Program-made: the position numbers and the translations under genes
Notes under the pieces: generated by a model
The model's database searches: none
The model's input: only the letters and a program-made list of their open reading frames with translations
Told to the model about the DNA's origin: nothing
Source of the DNA: Mycolicibacterium hodleri
Lineage (GTDB): Bacteria > Actinomycetota > Actinomycetes > Mycobacteriales > Mycobacteriaceae
Direction: 5' to 3'
Assembly: GCF_006439015.1 (NCBI RefSeq)
Contig: NZ_RCZG01000004.1
Span: 248,001-312,000, forward strand
Length of the DNA stretch: 64,000 bases
In this document: piece after piece, positions 50,761-60,772 of the stretch
Position numbering within the stretch: position 1 is the stretch's first letter
How the letters are laid out: every line of letters starts with the position of its first letter

Positions 50761-52050
50761 CTAGAGCTGGCCGAGGTAGAACCGGACGCCGCTGTCGTCG
50801 CGGCACAGCGCCGAGCTGCCATATGACTGTGTCGACGGCTCCTCGATGACGGTGCCACCAGCGTCCCGGACACGAGCCACCGCGGCATCGATGTCGGTGA
50901 CGGTCCACATGGGGACCGTCACCTGCTCGGTGCTACCGCCCGCGACGCCGGCCATGGGTTGCACGGACTGCGCCTCCCAGCCGTCGTCGATCCGGCCAGG
51001 CGTAAACGTCCAGCCCAGCACGCGTCCGTAGAACTGTCGGAAGCTCGCTGAGTCGGCCACCTGGAAAGTGACGTATGAGAGTTCGCCTGGCCCAGCGCCA
51101 TTCAATGCGGGTCGTGGCTCGGGCCCGATGGGTTGAAAGAGCGCGAAGGCGGTTCCCGTCGGATCGGTGGCATCGACCGTCGGGCCGTGGGGGGTCTGCG
51201 AGATCTCGCCGGCCCGTCCACCCGCGTCGAGGATCGACTGACGCGCGGCTTCCACGTCGGTCACCGCGTAGCAGCAGAACAACGTCGGCGGGCCCGCAGC
51301 GGCGACGATGCCGATGGGCTGATCGGTGTTGGTCACCTGGCGTGACGCCGGGTCGAACCGCCAGCCAAGCACGTGGCCGTAGAACGTCGCCGAGCGGTCG
51401 GGATCGTCGGTCGACACCGACACGTAGCCGATGTCGCCGTGGCGGATCCGGCTCACCGATCCGGCGACGGGCCCACTCAACATCCAGCGATGCCCGAAGG
51501 GGTCGATGAGGGTGGCATTGCGAGAGCCGTGACCCTCGTAGATCTCGCGCTCGACATCGGCGCCGCGCTCGCGGGCCCGCTCCAACACGGCGTCGGTGTC
51601 GGCGACGTGCAGCATCAGACTCACCGAGACAGCCCGTGGGGCAGGGCTTTTCAGTCCGAGTTCGGGGAACTCGTCGGCGAGGTAGATCATCCCGCCCGCG
51701 ATCGCCAGCTCGGCGTGTCCGATGCGGCCGTCGTCCATGACGACCGGATCGCTCATGACCACGGCCCGGAATGCATCGACGTACCACGTGATGGCCTCTC
51801 GAGCGTCGGCGACGGCGAGGTAGGGCAGCGCCGCAGGCCGAGGTGCGGCAGGCGCGATGTCACGAACCTCTGACGATGCGTTGAGATCGGCGAGTGCGGT
51901 GTCGGTGCCGCTCATGATGACTCCTTTGGTGCGATGGGGTAGTGCGAGCGCTGATTTGAGGCGGGTTCTCAGAACGGCGGCGAACGCCGGATCGGGCTGA
52001 ACCGGAAGATCGTCGCCGTGCAGCACGGCAAGCGGGTCGTGGTCCGTCAT
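50761..52050 (-). CDS. Multi-VOC (glyoxalase-fold) protein
   Basis: A 429-residue protein. After a charged 45-residue start (PVQPDPAFAAVLRTRLKSAL) come three VOC/glyoxalase-like modules: PYLAVADAREAITWYVDAFR, DIGYVSVSTDDPDRSATFYG and ELSYVTFQVADSASFRQFYG. Such fold proteins bind metal or hydrophobic ligands, or act as dioxygenase or resistance proteins. The ATG overlaps the stop of the sigma factor gene upstream (ATGA), which supports this start over a second ATG at 51915. The substrate is unknown. Confidence 0.78.
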   Translation of the reverse strand: MTDHDPLAVLHGDDLPVQPDPAFAAVLRTRLKSALALPHRTKGVIMSGTDTALADLNASSEVRDIAPAAPRPAALPYLAVADAREAITWYVDAFRAVVMSDPVVMDDGRIGHAELAIAGGMIYLADEFPELGLKSPAPRAVSVSLMLHVADTDAVLERARERGADVEREIYEGHGSRNATLIDPFGHRWMLSGPVAGSVSRIRHGDIGYVSVSTDDPDRSATFYGHVLGWRFDPASRQVTNTDQPIGIVAAAGPPTLFCCYAVTDVEAARQSILDAGGRAGEISQTPHGPTVDATDPTGTAFALFQPIGPEPRPALNGAGPGELSYVTFQVADSASFRQFYGRVLGWTFTPGRIDDGWEAQSVQPMAGVAGGSTEQVTVPMWTVTDIDAAVARVRDAGGTVIEEPSTQSYGSSALCRDDSGVRFYLGQL

Positions 52051-52565
52051 GACGCTCCTCCCTCCGGATATTGCGATCTGAATGCACGACGTGCCCGCAC
52101 CAGCAGGGCTTCGGTCGCATGAACGGTGCGACCGATCAAATCCGCACACTCGGGTACCGAACGGTCGTCCAGGTAGCGCAGGGTCAGCACCACCCGATGA
52201 TGTTCGGGCAGCCGGGCCAGCACGCTCTCGGCCACGATGCGGTCGAGTTCGGCATCCCACTCGTCGGCTGGATCGGCGGGTTCGGGCAGATCTGACACGG
52301 GCACGGTGAACCGGTCGTGCCTTCGCCGGTAGTGGTCGGCCAGCTTGTGGCGCGCCACCCCGATCAGCCAGGCCGTGGTGATGGGCGGTGGCGAATCGCG
52401 CCTCGCGGCGTCCATCGCCGCGAGAAAGGTGTCCGACGTCAGGTCCTCTGCCGCGCCGCGGTCTCCGCAACGGCGGATGAAGTACCCGTAGACGGCGGGC
52501 AGGGCGTCGTCGTACAGCTCGAGCAGCGCCTTCGGCGCGTCCGGGGAGTCCGTGTCGACGCTCAC
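52047..52565 (-). CDS. ECF-type RNA polymerase sigma factor
   Basis: A 172-residue sigma factor. Region 2 is LLELYDDALPAVYGYFIRRC, AAEDLTSDTFLAAMDAARRD. Region 4 is LPEHHRVVLTLRYLDDRSVP, ECADLIGRTVHATEALLVRA. GTG at 52565 is the start giving the usual length; the longer open frame upstream has no homology-like sequence. It overlaps the downstream VOC gene, forming a two-gene operon. No anti-sigma gene is visible. Promoters recognised are unknown. Confidence 0.82.
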   Translation of the reverse strand: MSVDTDSPDAPKALLELYDDALPAVYGYFIRRCGDRGAAEDLTSDTFLAAMDAARRDSPPPITTAWLIGVARHKLADHYRRRHDRFTVPVSDLPEPADPADEWDAELDRIVAESVLARLPEHHRVVLTLRYLDDRSVPECADLIGRTVHATEALLVRARRAFRSQYPEGGAS

Positions 52566-52667
52566 ACATCTATCGTCGCCGTTCGGGTCCGAACTCCGAC
52601 GCCCTAATTCGAGATTCGTGGAGTCTGAGCGGCGGTGGAGCGCTGAAAGGACTCCAGACATCGCGGC

Positions 52668-53273
52668 TCAGGAGGTGTCGAGTGCGGCCAGGCCGGCCTT
52701 GACGGTGTCGAACGCTTCGCCGAGTGCGCGTTGCAATGACACCGACTCGTCGGCGAGCCAGTGCTCGTAGGCGGACATCGCGACCCCGAGCATGGACCAC
52801 GCGGTGGTCTGGGCGACGAGGTCGCCGGCTTCGAGCCCGAGGCGGTGCGCCACGAAGTCCGCGACGACGGTCCGCCAGCCCGCGTACATCGTCATCGAGT
52901 GGGCCTGCAGCGCATCGGTCTGAAGGATGACGCGCATGCGCTGGCGGTGATGGGCGGTCTCGGCCTCGTCGAAGCTGTTGAACGCCAACAGCGCCGAGCG
53001 CAGGGCGACGGTGGTCGGCGCATCGGGGGGTACGGCGTGCAGCGTGTCGCGCATCAGGTCGAGGTGTGCGTCGAAGTCGCCCCAGGGGATGGCGTTCTTC
53101 GACGGGTAGTAGCGGAAGAGGGTGCGGCGCGCGATCCCGGCGGCCCGGGCCACGTCGTCGACGCTCACCTCGTCGAAGCCGCGACGGGCGAAGAGCTCGA
53201 GCGCCACGCTGGTGATGTGGTCCCCGGTGGTGGATCTCCGTCGGCCAACGCGTGGCGCGGGTTCACGACTCAT
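52668..53273 (-). CDS. mftR: Mycofactocin system transcriptional regulator MftR
   Basis: A 201-residue TetR-family regulator. The HTH is [40 protein letters not shown]. It lies directly divergent from mftA, the fixed position of MftR. MftR represses mft genes and is released by long-chain acyl-CoA in mycobacteria. The 92-bp gap to mftA should hold its operator; I do not see an obvious long palindrome there. It corresponds to Rv0691c. Confidence 0.92.
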   Translation of the reverse strand: MSREPAPRVGRRRSTTGDHITSVALELFARRGFDEVSVDDVARAAGIARRTLFRYYPSKNAIPWGDFDAHLDLMRDTLHAVPPDAPTTVALRSALLAFNSFDEAETAHHRQRMRVILQTDALQAHSMTMYAGWRTVVADFVAHRLGLEAGDLVAQTTAWSMLGVAMSAYEHWLADESVSLQRALGEAFDTVKAGLAALDTS

Positions 53274-53365
53274 TTAGATCCACCCTTCCGTTTCGGCACT
53301 CGATGCCATATTCTTGCGATCTCGGTCACATTTGTCGAGAGCCACGAACCGAAAGGGCGTACCCC

Positions 53366-53461
53366 ATGGAGCCGACTCAACAGGCGGAAGCCGACACCGA
53401 GCTCGTCACCGAGAGTCTCGTCGAAGAGGTCTCGATCGACGGCATGTGCGGCGTCTACTGA
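53366..53461 (+). CDS. mftA: Mycofactocin precursor peptide
   Basis: A 31-residue peptide ending IDGMCGVY. The C-terminal Val-Tyr pair is decarboxylated and cross-linked by MftC to form the redox cofactor core. The middle [13 protein letters not shown] is the conserved recognition region bound by MftB. It starts with ATG and its stop is 2 bp before mftB. It is the founder gene of the mftABCDEFG operon and corresponds to Rv0691A. Confidence 0.96.
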   Translation: MEPTQQAEADTELVTESLVEEVSIDGMCGVY

Positions 53462-53463
53462 CG

Positions 53464-53772
53464 GTGATCGCATCCGCGAAGGCGCCAGTGGACGCCCAGG
53501 CATTCGATCCTGACGCCCGCTGGCGCCTGCACCACCAAGTGGCGGTGCGGCCGGAGCCGTTCGGTGCGCTGCTGTATCACTTTGGGACACGCAAACTCTC
53601 GTTCCTCAAGAACACGAAGATCGTCGAAGTGGTCAACTCCCTCGGCGATCACCCCGACGTCAGATCGGCGTGCCGCGCCGTCGGAATCGACGACGCCGAT
53701 CAGGCGCCGTACCTGCACGCACTCGGCGTGCTAGTGCAATCCAACATGCTGGTCCGCGAGGAGAACACATGA
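53464..53772 (+). CDS. mftB: Mycofactocin peptide chaperone MftB
   Basis: A 102-residue winged-helix RiPP recognition protein. RWRLHHQVAVRPEPFGALLY and TRKLSFLKNTKIVEVVNSL match the family. It holds the MftA leader and presents it to MftC. GTG at 53464 is the only initiator codon near mftA. Its stop TGA lies in ATGA shared with the start of a 12-codon mini-ORF linker to mftC. It corresponds to Rv0692. Confidence 0.93.
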   Translation: MIASAKAPVDAQAFDPDARWRLHHQVAVRPEPFGALLYHFGTRKLSFLKNTKIVEVVNSLGDHPDVRSACRAVGIDDADQAPYLHALGVLVQSNMLVREENT

Positions 53773-53807
53773 CCATCAAGCGAGAAGCGAAGCGGGATCG
53801 CACATGA
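53769..53807 (+). repeat. 35-bp coupling element with 12-codon mini-ORF, mftB/mftC
   Basis: From ATGAC overlapping the mftB stop to ATGAC containing the mftC start. The mini-ORF is MTIKREAKRDRT, with start and stop overlapping the genes on both sides (ATGA). The sequence closely matches 24244-24282 at fadE8/echA4. Confidence 0.7.
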
Positions 53808-54991
53808 CCACGATGCAGCCGGCGCGAGTCCCCAAGCTGGTCGAACAGTTCGAGCACGGCCTCGACGCCCCGATCTGCCTGACCTGGGAGTTGACCTACG
53901 CCTGCAACCTGTCCTGCGTGCACTGCCTGTCCTCGTCGGGCAAGCGCGACCCACGCGAGCTGACCACGCGCCAGTGCAAGGACATCATCGACGAGCTCGA
54001 GCGCATGCAGGTCTTCTACGTCAACATCGGCGGCGGCGAGCCCACCGTGCGCTCGGACTTCTGGGAGCTCGTCGACTACGCCACCGAGCATCACGTCGGT
54101 GTGAAGTTCTCCACCAACGGCGTCCGGATCGACGAGGAGGTCGCGGCCAAGCTCGCGTCGAGTGACTACGTCGACGTGCAGATCTCACTCGACGGCGCCA
54201 CCGCCGAGGTCAACGACGCCGTGCGTGGCCCAGGCTCCTTCGCGATGGCGATCCGGGCGCTGGAGAACCTGTCCGCGGCGGGGTTCAAGGACGCCAAGAT
54301 CTCGGTCGTGGTGACCCGCCACAACGTCGACCAACTCGACGAATTCAAGGCGCTGGCAGACAACTACGGCGCGACGCTGAGGATCACCCGGCTGCGCCCC
54401 TCGGGTCGTGGCGCCGACGTCTGGGACGAACTGCACCCCACCGCCGAACAGCAGGTCCAGCTCTACGACTGGCTGGTCGCTCGCGGCGAGGGCATCTTGA
54501 CCGGTGACTCCTTCTTCCACCTGTCGGGACTCGGTGCGCCGGGCGCGCTCGCCGGCCTCAACCTGTGCGGTGCAGGTCGGGTGGTGTGCCTCATCGACCC
54601 CGTCGGTGATGTCTACGCCTGCCCGTTCGCCATCCACGATCGCTTCCTCGCCGGAAACATTCTGTCGGACAGCGGATTTCAGAACGTCTGGCAGAACGCA
54701 CCATTGTTCCGCGAGCTGCGCGAGCCGCAGTCGGCGGGCGCGTGCGGCAGCTGCGACCACTACGACGGTTGCCGCGGCGGCTGCATGGCCGCCAAGTTCT
54801 TCACCGGCCTGCCACTGGACGGACCCGACCCCGAATGCGTGCAAGGCTATGGCGAGCCCGCCCTGGCACGCGAAAGGGACAAGCCGAAGTCCAGCGTCGA
54901 CCACTCCCGTGCGGGTGGCCGCAAGGGACCCGTCCCGCTCAAGCTCCTGAAGCTTCCCCCTCAGAAATTCTGCAACGAAAGCCCCGTCTAG
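53804..54991 (+). CDS. mftC: Mycofactocin maturase, radical SAM/SPASM protein MftC
   Basis: A 395-residue radical SAM enzyme. The iron-sulfur motif is CNLSCVHC, GGGEPTVR binds SAM, and the C-terminal SPASM cysteines include CGAGRVVC, CPF, CGSCDHYDGCRGGC and C in DPECVQG. It decarboxylates the MftA C-terminal Tyr and forms the Val-Tyr cross-link. The ATG comes from the 35-bp coupling element after mftB. It corresponds to Rv0693. Confidence 0.95.
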   Translation: MTTMQPARVPKLVEQFEHGLDAPICLTWELTYACNLSCVHCLSSSGKRDPRELTTRQCKDIIDELERMQVFYVNIGGGEPTVRSDFWELVDYATEHHVGVKFSTNGVRIDEEVAAKLASSDYVDVQISLDGATAEVNDAVRGPGSFAMAIRALENLSAAGFKDAKISVVVTRHNVDQLDEFKALADNYGATLRITRLRPSGRGADVWDELHPTAEQQVQLYDWLVARGEGILTGDSFFHLSGLGAPGALAGLNLCGAGRVVCLIDPVGDVYACPFAIHDRFLAGNILSDSGFQNVWQNAPLFRELREPQSAGACGSCDHYDGCRGGCMAAKFFTGLPLDGPDPECVQGYGEPALARERDKPKSSVDHSRAGGRKGPVPLKLLKLPPQKFCNESPV

Positions 54992-54994
54992 AAC

Positions 54995-56188
54995 ATGGCC
55001 CGCGATATCTGGTTCGAAACCGTCGCCATCGCTCAGCAGCGTGCGAAGAAGCGGCTGCCGAAGTCCGTATACAGCGCATTGATCGCCGCCAGCGAGCGGG
55101 GCATCACCGTCGCCGACAACGTGGACGCGTTCGGTGAGCTCGGCTTCGCGCCGCACGTGATCGGCGCCATCGAGAAGCGCGATCTCGCGACAACCGTCAT
55201 GAGGCAGGAGATCTCGCTGCCGGTGATGATTTCGCCGACGGGTGTCCAGGCGGTTCATCCCGACGGTGAGGTCGCCGTGGCGCGGGCGGCCGCGGCCAGG
55301 GGCACCGCGATGGGTTTGTCGTCCTTTGCGAGCAAGCCCATCGAGGAGGTCATCGCCGCCAACCCGAAGCTGTTCTTCCAGGTCTACTGGTTGGGCGGGC
55401 GCGACGCGATCGCGGCGCGGATCGAGCGGGCACGGGCGGCGGGCGCGGTCGGAATCATCGTGACCACCGACTGGAGCTTCTCGCACGGCCGGGACTGGGG
55501 CAGCCCCAAGATCCCCGAGCAGATGGACCTCAAGACCATCGTGAAGTTGATGCCGGAGGGCCTGACCAGGCCGAGCTGGATGCTTCAATGGGGCAAGACC
55601 TTCCGTCCGCCGAACCTCCGAGTCCCCAACCAGGGCGCGGCAGGCGAGGCCGGGCCCCCGTTCTTCAACGCCTACGGCGAGTGGATGGGAACGCCGCCCC
55701 CCACGTGGGAGGACATCGCCTGGCTGGCCGAGCTGTGGGGCGGACCTCTGATGCTCAAGGGCGTCATGCGCGTTGACGATGCGAAACGTGCTGTCGACGC
55801 GGGCGTCTCGGCGATCTCCGTCTCCAATCACGGCGGCAACAACCTCGACGGCACGCCTGCGTCGATCCGGGCGCTGCCCGCCATCGCCGCGTCGGTCGGC
55901 GACCAGGTGGAGGTGCTACTCGACGGTGGCATCCGCCGCGGCAGCGACGTCGTCAAGGCGCTCGCCCTCGGCGCGCGTGCGGTGATGATCGGACGCGCCT
56001 ACCTGTGGGGCCTTGCTGCCGAGGGGCAGCCTGGCGTCGAGAACGTGCTCGACATCATGCGTAGCGGCATCGACTCGGCTCTGATGGGTCTCGGTAAGGC
56101 CTCGATCCACGACCTTGGCGCCGGTGACGTGCTGACGCCACCGGGTTTCACCCGCGCGCTGGGGGTGCCGGCGACGGACGCCGTCTAA
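54995..56188 (+). CDS. mftD: Mycofactocin biosynthesis FMN dehydrogenase MftD
   Basis: A 397-residue FMN-dependent alpha-hydroxy-acid dehydrogenase-type TIM barrel. VMISPTGVQAVHPDGEVAVA, SVSNHGGNNLDGTPASIRAL with the catalytic His, VEVLLDGGIRRGSDVVKALA and LGARAVMIGRAYLWGL bind FMN. MftD oxidatively deaminates the AHDP intermediate to the dione-type PMFT. It starts 3 bp after mftC. It corresponds to Rv0694. Confidence 0.94.
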   Translation: MARDIWFETVAIAQQRAKKRLPKSVYSALIAASERGITVADNVDAFGELGFAPHVIGAIEKRDLATTVMRQEISLPVMISPTGVQAVHPDGEVAVARAAAARGTAMGLSSFASKPIEEVIAANPKLFFQVYWLGGRDAIAARIERARAAGAVGIIVTTDWSFSHGRDWGSPKIPEQMDLKTIVKLMPEGLTRPSWMLQWGKTFRPPNLRVPNQGAAGEAGPPFFNAYGEWMGTPPPTWEDIAWLAELWGGPLMLKGVMRVDDAKRAVDAGVSAISVSNHGGNNLDGTPASIRALPAIAASVGDQVEVLLDGGIRRGSDVVKALALGARAVMIGRAYLWGLAAEGQPGVENVLDIMRSGIDSALMGLGKASIHDLGAGDVLTPPGFTRALGVPATDAV

Positions 56189-56334
56189 TCTCCGGCGCCA
56201 GGCCCACGCCTGGTCGTAGTGGGGCGGGCGGTGCTGAGGTGGCGGACGTGATGACCTGACCGTGGCGAAGATGAACTCGGCTGGATCAAATTTCGTTGGA
56301 TGCGACGCAAACGCCAACATTCGGCGCACACCAG

Positions 56335-57066
56335 GTGAATTCAGCCTACGATCGGCGGGTGGCTTTCCCCAAAGAGCTTGGGAACTCAACGGCGAGGCAG
56401 CTCCGCGATCTGTCCCCTGGGTTGATCATCCCGTTAGGCTCAACCGAGCAGCATGGGCCACACTTGCCGGTTGACACCGACACGCGAATAGCCTCCGCAG
56501 TCGCCGGGGGGATTGCTGAGCGACTGGGTGGACGCTGGATGCTCGCGCCCGCGATCGGCTACGGCGCCAGCGGAGAGCATCAAGGATTCCCCGGCACGGT
56601 ATCGATCGGCACCTCTGTGCTGCAGCTTTTGCTAGTCGAGTACGGCAGATCGGCATGCGACTGGGCCTCGCGGCTGGTGTTCGTCAACGGTCACGGAGGC
56701 AATGTCGCCGCCGTTGCCAGCGCCGTGACGCTGCTGCGTAAGGAGGGTCGCGACGTCGCGTGGTGCGCCTGCAGCGTGCCCGGTGCCGACGCCCACGCGG
56801 GCCACACCGAAACGTCTGTATTGCTACATATTTCACCGGAGTCGGTACACACCGAGGAGTGGGTCGCAGGCAACGAGGCGCCGCTGTCCGACCTGATGCC
56901 CCGTCTGCGGAACGGAGGCGTCGCGGCGGTGAGCTCGGTCGGGGTGCTCGGCAACCCCACCACCGCGTCTGCTGAAGACGGCTCGCGTATCTTTGCCGAG
57001 ATGGTCGTCGACTGCACCCGCCGCGTCGTGGCGTGGACCCCCGGCGCGCGGGGGCTTCTGCAGTGA
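56335..57066 (+). CDS. mftE: Mycofactocin precursor peptidase MftE
   Basis: A 243-residue creatininase-fold peptidase. [51 protein letters not shown] and [13 protein letters not shown] give the binuclear metal site. It cleaves the modified MftA to release AHDP from the leader. GTG at 56335 (VNSAYDRRV) matches the family N-terminus. A 146-bp gap with a CCAGGC/GCCTGG hairpin (56198-56213) separates it from mftD. The stop overlaps mftF (GTGA). It corresponds to Rv0695. Confidence 0.92.
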   Translation: MNSAYDRRVAFPKELGNSTARQLRDLSPGLIIPLGSTEQHGPHLPVDTDTRIASAVAGGIAERLGGRWMLAPAIGYGASGEHQGFPGTVSIGTSVLQLLLVEYGRSACDWASRLVFVNGHGGNVAAVASAVTLLRKEGRDVAWCACSVPGADAHAGHTETSVLLHISPESVHTEEWVAGNEAPLSDLMPRLRNGGVAAVSSVGVLGNPTTASAEDGSRIFAEMVVDCTRRVVAWTPGARGLLQ

Positions 57067-58475
57067 CAGGACCCAGGCTTCCCGACGGCTTTGCCGTGCA
57101 AGTGGACAGACGGGTGAGAGTGCTCGGTGAGGGCTCGGCGCTGCTCGGCGGCTCACCTACGCGGCTGTTGCGCCTGGCTCCCGCCGCTCAGACAATGCTC
57201 AGCAGCGGGCGCCTAGAGGTGCACGACGCCAAGAGCGCGCAGTTGGCCCGCACTCTGCTCGATGCGACCGTGGCTCACCCCCGGCCGGCCAGCGGCCCGT
57301 CGCACCGCGATGTCACTGTAGTGATTCCTGTGCTGGACAACGCCATTGGGCTCAAGCGGCTCGTCGAAACCCTGCGCGGAATGCGGGTCGTAGTGGTTGA
57401 CGACGGCTCGTCGCAACCCGTACAGGTCAGCGACTTTGCAGGCCTGCACTGCGACGTGCGGGTGCTGCGCCACCAGACCAGTCTCGGCCCCGCGGCCGCC
57501 CGCAATGCCGGCCTCGCCTCGTGCGAGACGGACTTCGTCGCGTTCCTCGACTCCGACGTCGTGCCCCGCCGTGGGTGGCTCGAGGCGCTGCTCGGGCACT
57601 TCTGCGATCCGGCCGTCGCCCTGGTGGCGCCGCGCATCGTCGGGCTGCGCGAACCCCAGAACCTGGTGGCCCGGTACGAGGCGGTCCGGTCATCGCTCGA
57701 TCTCGGTCTGCGCGAAGCTCCCGTCGTGCCCTATGGCACCGTGTCCTACGTGCCGAGCGCCGCCATCATCTGCCGGCGCACGGCGCTCAACGACGTGGGT
57801 GGGTTCGACGAGACGCTGAGGTCCGGGGAGGACGTCGACCTGTGTTGGCGCTTCATCGAAGCCGAGGCGCGGCTGCGATACGAGCCCATCGCGCTGGTTG
57901 GGCACGATCATCGCACTGGGCTCCGAGACTGGTTCGCGCGCAAGGCATTCTACGGTTCATCGGCTGCCCCGTTGGCCATTCGGCATCCCGGTAAGACCGC
58001 CCCGCTGGTGCTGTCCGGTTGGACGCTGCTGGTGTGGCTCCTGCTGGCGATGGGATCGGGAATCGGCTACCTGGCGTCGACGATCGTCGCAGGCATCACC
58101 GGTCGCAAGATCTCCAGGGTGTTGAGCACTGTCGACACCGAACCGAGGGAAGTCGCCGCCGTCGCGGCACAGGGGCTGTGGTCGGCCGCGCTACAACTGG
58201 CCTCGGCCATCTGTCGGCACTACTGGCCCGTCGCCCTGGTGTCCGCAGTCTTCTTCAAGCGGTGCCGGCAGATCGTCCTGGTGGCCGCCGTCGTCGACGG
58301 CGTCGTCGATTGGGCCAGCCGCAACGGCAACGTCGACGACGACGCACAGCGGATGGGGTTGTTGACCTACCTGCTTCTCAAACGACTCGACGACATCGCC
58401 TACGGACTTGGGTTGTGGACGGGCGTCATTCGTGAGCGTGACCTCGGTGCGCTGAAACCGCAGATCCGAACCTGA
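57063..58475 (+). CDS. mftF: Mycofactocin glycosyltransferase MftF
   Basis: A 470-residue GT2-family enzyme. [33 protein letters not shown] and [20 protein letters not shown] are the nucleotide-sugar and DxD motifs; [18 protein letters not shown] is the acceptor-side ED motif. C-terminal hydrophobic segments ([20 protein letters not shown]) suggest membrane association. It adds cellobiose-type glucose chains to mycofactocin. GTG at 57063 overlaps the mftE stop. It corresponds to Rv0696. Confidence 0.93.
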   Translation: MTGPRLPDGFAVQVDRRVRVLGEGSALLGGSPTRLLRLAPAAQTMLSSGRLEVHDAKSAQLARTLLDATVAHPRPASGPSHRDVTVVIPVLDNAIGLKRLVETLRGMRVVVVDDGSSQPVQVSDFAGLHCDVRVLRHQTSLGPAAARNAGLASCETDFVAFLDSDVVPRRGWLEALLGHFCDPAVALVAPRIVGLREPQNLVARYEAVRSSLDLGLREAPVVPYGTVSYVPSAAIICRRTALNDVGGFDETLRSGEDVDLCWRFIEAEARLRYEPIALVGHDHRTGLRDWFARKAFYGSSAAPLAIRHPGKTAPLVLSGWTLLVWLLLAMGSGIGYLASTIVAGITGRKISRVLSTVDTEPREVAAVAAQGLWSAALQLASAICRHYWPVALVSAVFFKRCRQIVLVAAVVDGVVDWASRNGNVDDDAQRMGLLTYLLLKRLDDIAYGLGLWTGVIRERDLGALKPQIRT

Positions 58476-58494
58476 CGCCCGAGATTGACGCTAC

Positions 58495-59907
58495 GTGCAC
58501 TCTGACGTTCTGATCGTCGGTGCGGGCAGTGCTGGTTGCGTCCTTGCTGAAAGCCTTTCGCGTGACCCGCGCTGCGAGGTGACGATCGTCGAGTCGGGTC
58601 CGGGGACGGCGGACCCGTTCGTCAGGGAGCAGATCGGCAATGGCCATCGGCTGCCGATCGGATCGGCGAGCTCGGTAATCCGGCGCTACGAGACCACCCT
58701 TACCGATGAGCCCCGGCGTCACGCCTCGATCATGCGGGGGGCCGTGGTCGGCGGATCCGGTGCCGTCAACGGCGGTTACTTCTGTCGCGGCCTGGCGAGC
58801 GACTTCGACGGGTGGAAGCTCCCCGGCTGGTCGTGGGACGACGTCCTGCCCCACTTCCGGGACGTGGAGACCGACCTGGACTTCGACGGACCGCTGCACG
58901 GTGCCGACGGTCCGATGAGGATCCGGCGGATTACCGAATTCGAAGAAGGCGCCCTCGCTTTCGTCGATGCTGCGCTCGGCGGAGGCTACGAATGGGTCGC
59001 CGACCTCAACGGTGACGACCCCGGACGGCCCGGGGTCGGCCCGGTGCCCCTGAACATCGACCGCGGCACGCGGGTGGGTCCGGGCGACGCATTTCTCGGC
59101 CGCGCGGCAGGACGCCCCAATCTGACCGTGCTGGAGAAGCGCCGTGTGACGCGCATCCGATTCGCCGGTCGCCGCGCCGTCGGGGTCGACAGCGCGGGCG
59201 ACGACGAGCTGCCGCCGTTGACCGCGGATCGCATCGTCCTGTCGGCGGGCGCCATCGAGTCCGCGCATCTGCTCATGGTGTCGGGTGTCGGACCTGCCGC
59301 ACAGCTGTCGTCCGTGGGCATCCCGGTTCTGGTGGACCTGCCGGTCGGAACGCGCAGCATCGACCATCCCGAGTGGGTTCTGCCCGTCGACTGGCCCGCC
59401 GCACCGGGGCGGCCGCCGCTGGAAGCGTTGCTAACCACCGAGCAGGGGCTGGAAATACGCTGTTATACAACCGGTTTCGCGACCATGGCCGGAGCGGACT
59501 TCGATCCGTCGGATCGGCCCCACCTCGGCGTGACCCTCATGCGGCCGCACTCCAGGGGTCGGATGGCCGTGAGATCCGCCGACGTCGAGGTGCCCCCGTT
59601 GATCGAGCACCATTACGACAGCGCACCCGTCGACGTCGCGGCCTTGGAGGCGGGCGCTGAGCTTGCGCACGATCTCGCCGGGTCCGGCTATGAGGCAAGG
59701 GAGTCGTTCTGGTCTACCTCGCAGCATCTGTGCGGCACCGTGCCCATGGGCCCTGACGGCGAGGCGCCGCTCGACGAGAGATGTCGGGTTCGCGGAGTGG
59801 ACGGGCTGTGGGTGGTCGACGGCTCGGTCCTACCCGATATCACCAGCCGTGGACCTCACGCCACGATCGTCATGATCGGCCACCGCGCGGCCGAATTCAT
59901 CCGTTGA
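58495..59907 (+). CDS. mftG: Mycofactocin-associated GMC oxidoreductase MftG
   Basis: A 470-residue flavoprotein of the GMC family. VLIVGAGSAGCVLAESLSRD binds FAD. MRGAVVGGSGAVNGGYFCRG is the GMC signature, and STSQHLCGTVPMG and RGPHATIVMIGHRAAEFI hold the catalytic His region. MftG oxidises reduced mycofactocin and links it to the respiratory chain. It starts with GTG, 19 bp after mftF. Its end overlaps the convergent racemase by 11 bp. It corresponds to Rv0697. Confidence 0.93.
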   Translation: MHSDVLIVGAGSAGCVLAESLSRDPRCEVTIVESGPGTADPFVREQIGNGHRLPIGSASSVIRRYETTLTDEPRRHASIMRGAVVGGSGAVNGGYFCRGLASDFDGWKLPGWSWDDVLPHFRDVETDLDFDGPLHGADGPMRIRRITEFEEGALAFVDAALGGGYEWVADLNGDDPGRPGVGPVPLNIDRGTRVGPGDAFLGRAAGRPNLTVLEKRRVTRIRFAGRRAVGVDSAGDDELPPLTADRIVLSAGAIESAHLLMVSGVGPAAQLSSVGIPVLVDLPVGTRSIDHPEWVLPVDWPAAPGRPPLEALLTTEQGLEIRCYTTGFATMAGADFDPSDRPHLGVTLMRPHSRGRMAVRSADVEVPPLIEHHYDSAPVDVAALEAGAELAHDLAGSGYEARESFWSTSQHLCGTVPMGPDGEAPLDERCRVRGVDGLWVVDGSVLPDITSRGPHATIVMIGHRAAEFIR

Positions 59908-60562
59908 CGTTCCGCAGCGTGACGAGGGCCTCCGCGAGGAGCGTCGCCGCGACGACGCCGTCGACGACGGGCACGCCGAGCCGTTCGGTGAGGGGCGCTG
60001 CGAACTTCGCCATTGCGGCACAGCCCAACACGATCGCGCGGCTCCCATCCTGTGCCAACGCCTTTTCGCAGAGATCTCCGATGGGCTCGATGGTGGTGGG
60101 ATCCGAGTCGATCTGCAGGACGGGGATGTCTGAGGCGTGCACGCCGAGGCACTGACGGGGTGTGTAGGTCTTTGCGAGCTCCCACGCCGTCGGCACCGTC
60201 GCCGACATCGACGTCACCACCGAAAAGCTGCCCGCGGACAGGGCGGCGGCGTGCATCGCTGCCTGCGCGATTCCGAGGACCGGCACGTCGACGGTGGCGC
60301 GCACCTCTTCGAGGCCCGGGTCGCCGAAGCACGCGATGACGTACGCGTCGGGGGAGTTGCTCATGGCTTCCGCCCGTCGCACCTCCGCGAGAAGACCAGG
60401 GAGGCAACGTGTTTCGTCTTCATAGTTCTCGATACTGGCAGGTCCATGGACCGGATTCACCGCGACAACCTCGGTGGTTGGCCTGGCGACCGCATGCGCC
60501 GCCGCCCCGATCGCGGCGGTCATCGACGCGGTGGTGTTGGGATTGACGATCAATAGACGCAC
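59897..60562 (-). CDS. Asp/Glu/hydantoin racemase family protein
   Basis: A 221-residue protein. RLLIVNPNTTASMTAAIGAA is the family start. The two catalytic Cys are in VIACFGDPGLE and VLGCAAMAKF. GVPVVDGVVAATLLAEALV closes the fold. Such enzymes racemise amino acids or hydantoins via a cysteine pair. The context gives no substrate. The gene converges on mftG with an 11-bp overlap. Confidence 0.87.
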   Translation of the reverse strand: MRLLIVNPNTTASMTAAIGAAAHAVARPTTEVVAVNPVHGPASIENYEDETRCLPGLLAEVRRAEAMSNSPDAYVIACFGDPGLEEVRATVDVPVLGIAQAAMHAAALSAGSFSVVTSMSATVPTAWELAKTYTPRQCLGVHASDIPVLQIDSDPTTIEPIGDLCEKALAQDGSRAIVLGCAAMAKFAAPLTERLGVPVVDGVVAATLLAEALVTLRNVNG

Positions 60563-60772
60563 GGATTCAGGGTAGGCGCGAGTCAGGCGCGATGGCGACC
60601 CGCGACGCTGGAATGCTCAGCACGAAGACGGGCACCATCCGCGGCGCCAAGGCACGCCACCACCAGCAGCCACCCGCGCGCCCGCTTGGACAAGGCGGCG
60701 AGACCGGGGTCGATATCCTGGTCGGGCGGCACCCTTCTTTAGCTGATAATTTTGAAACTAACAGTCTTGGTG

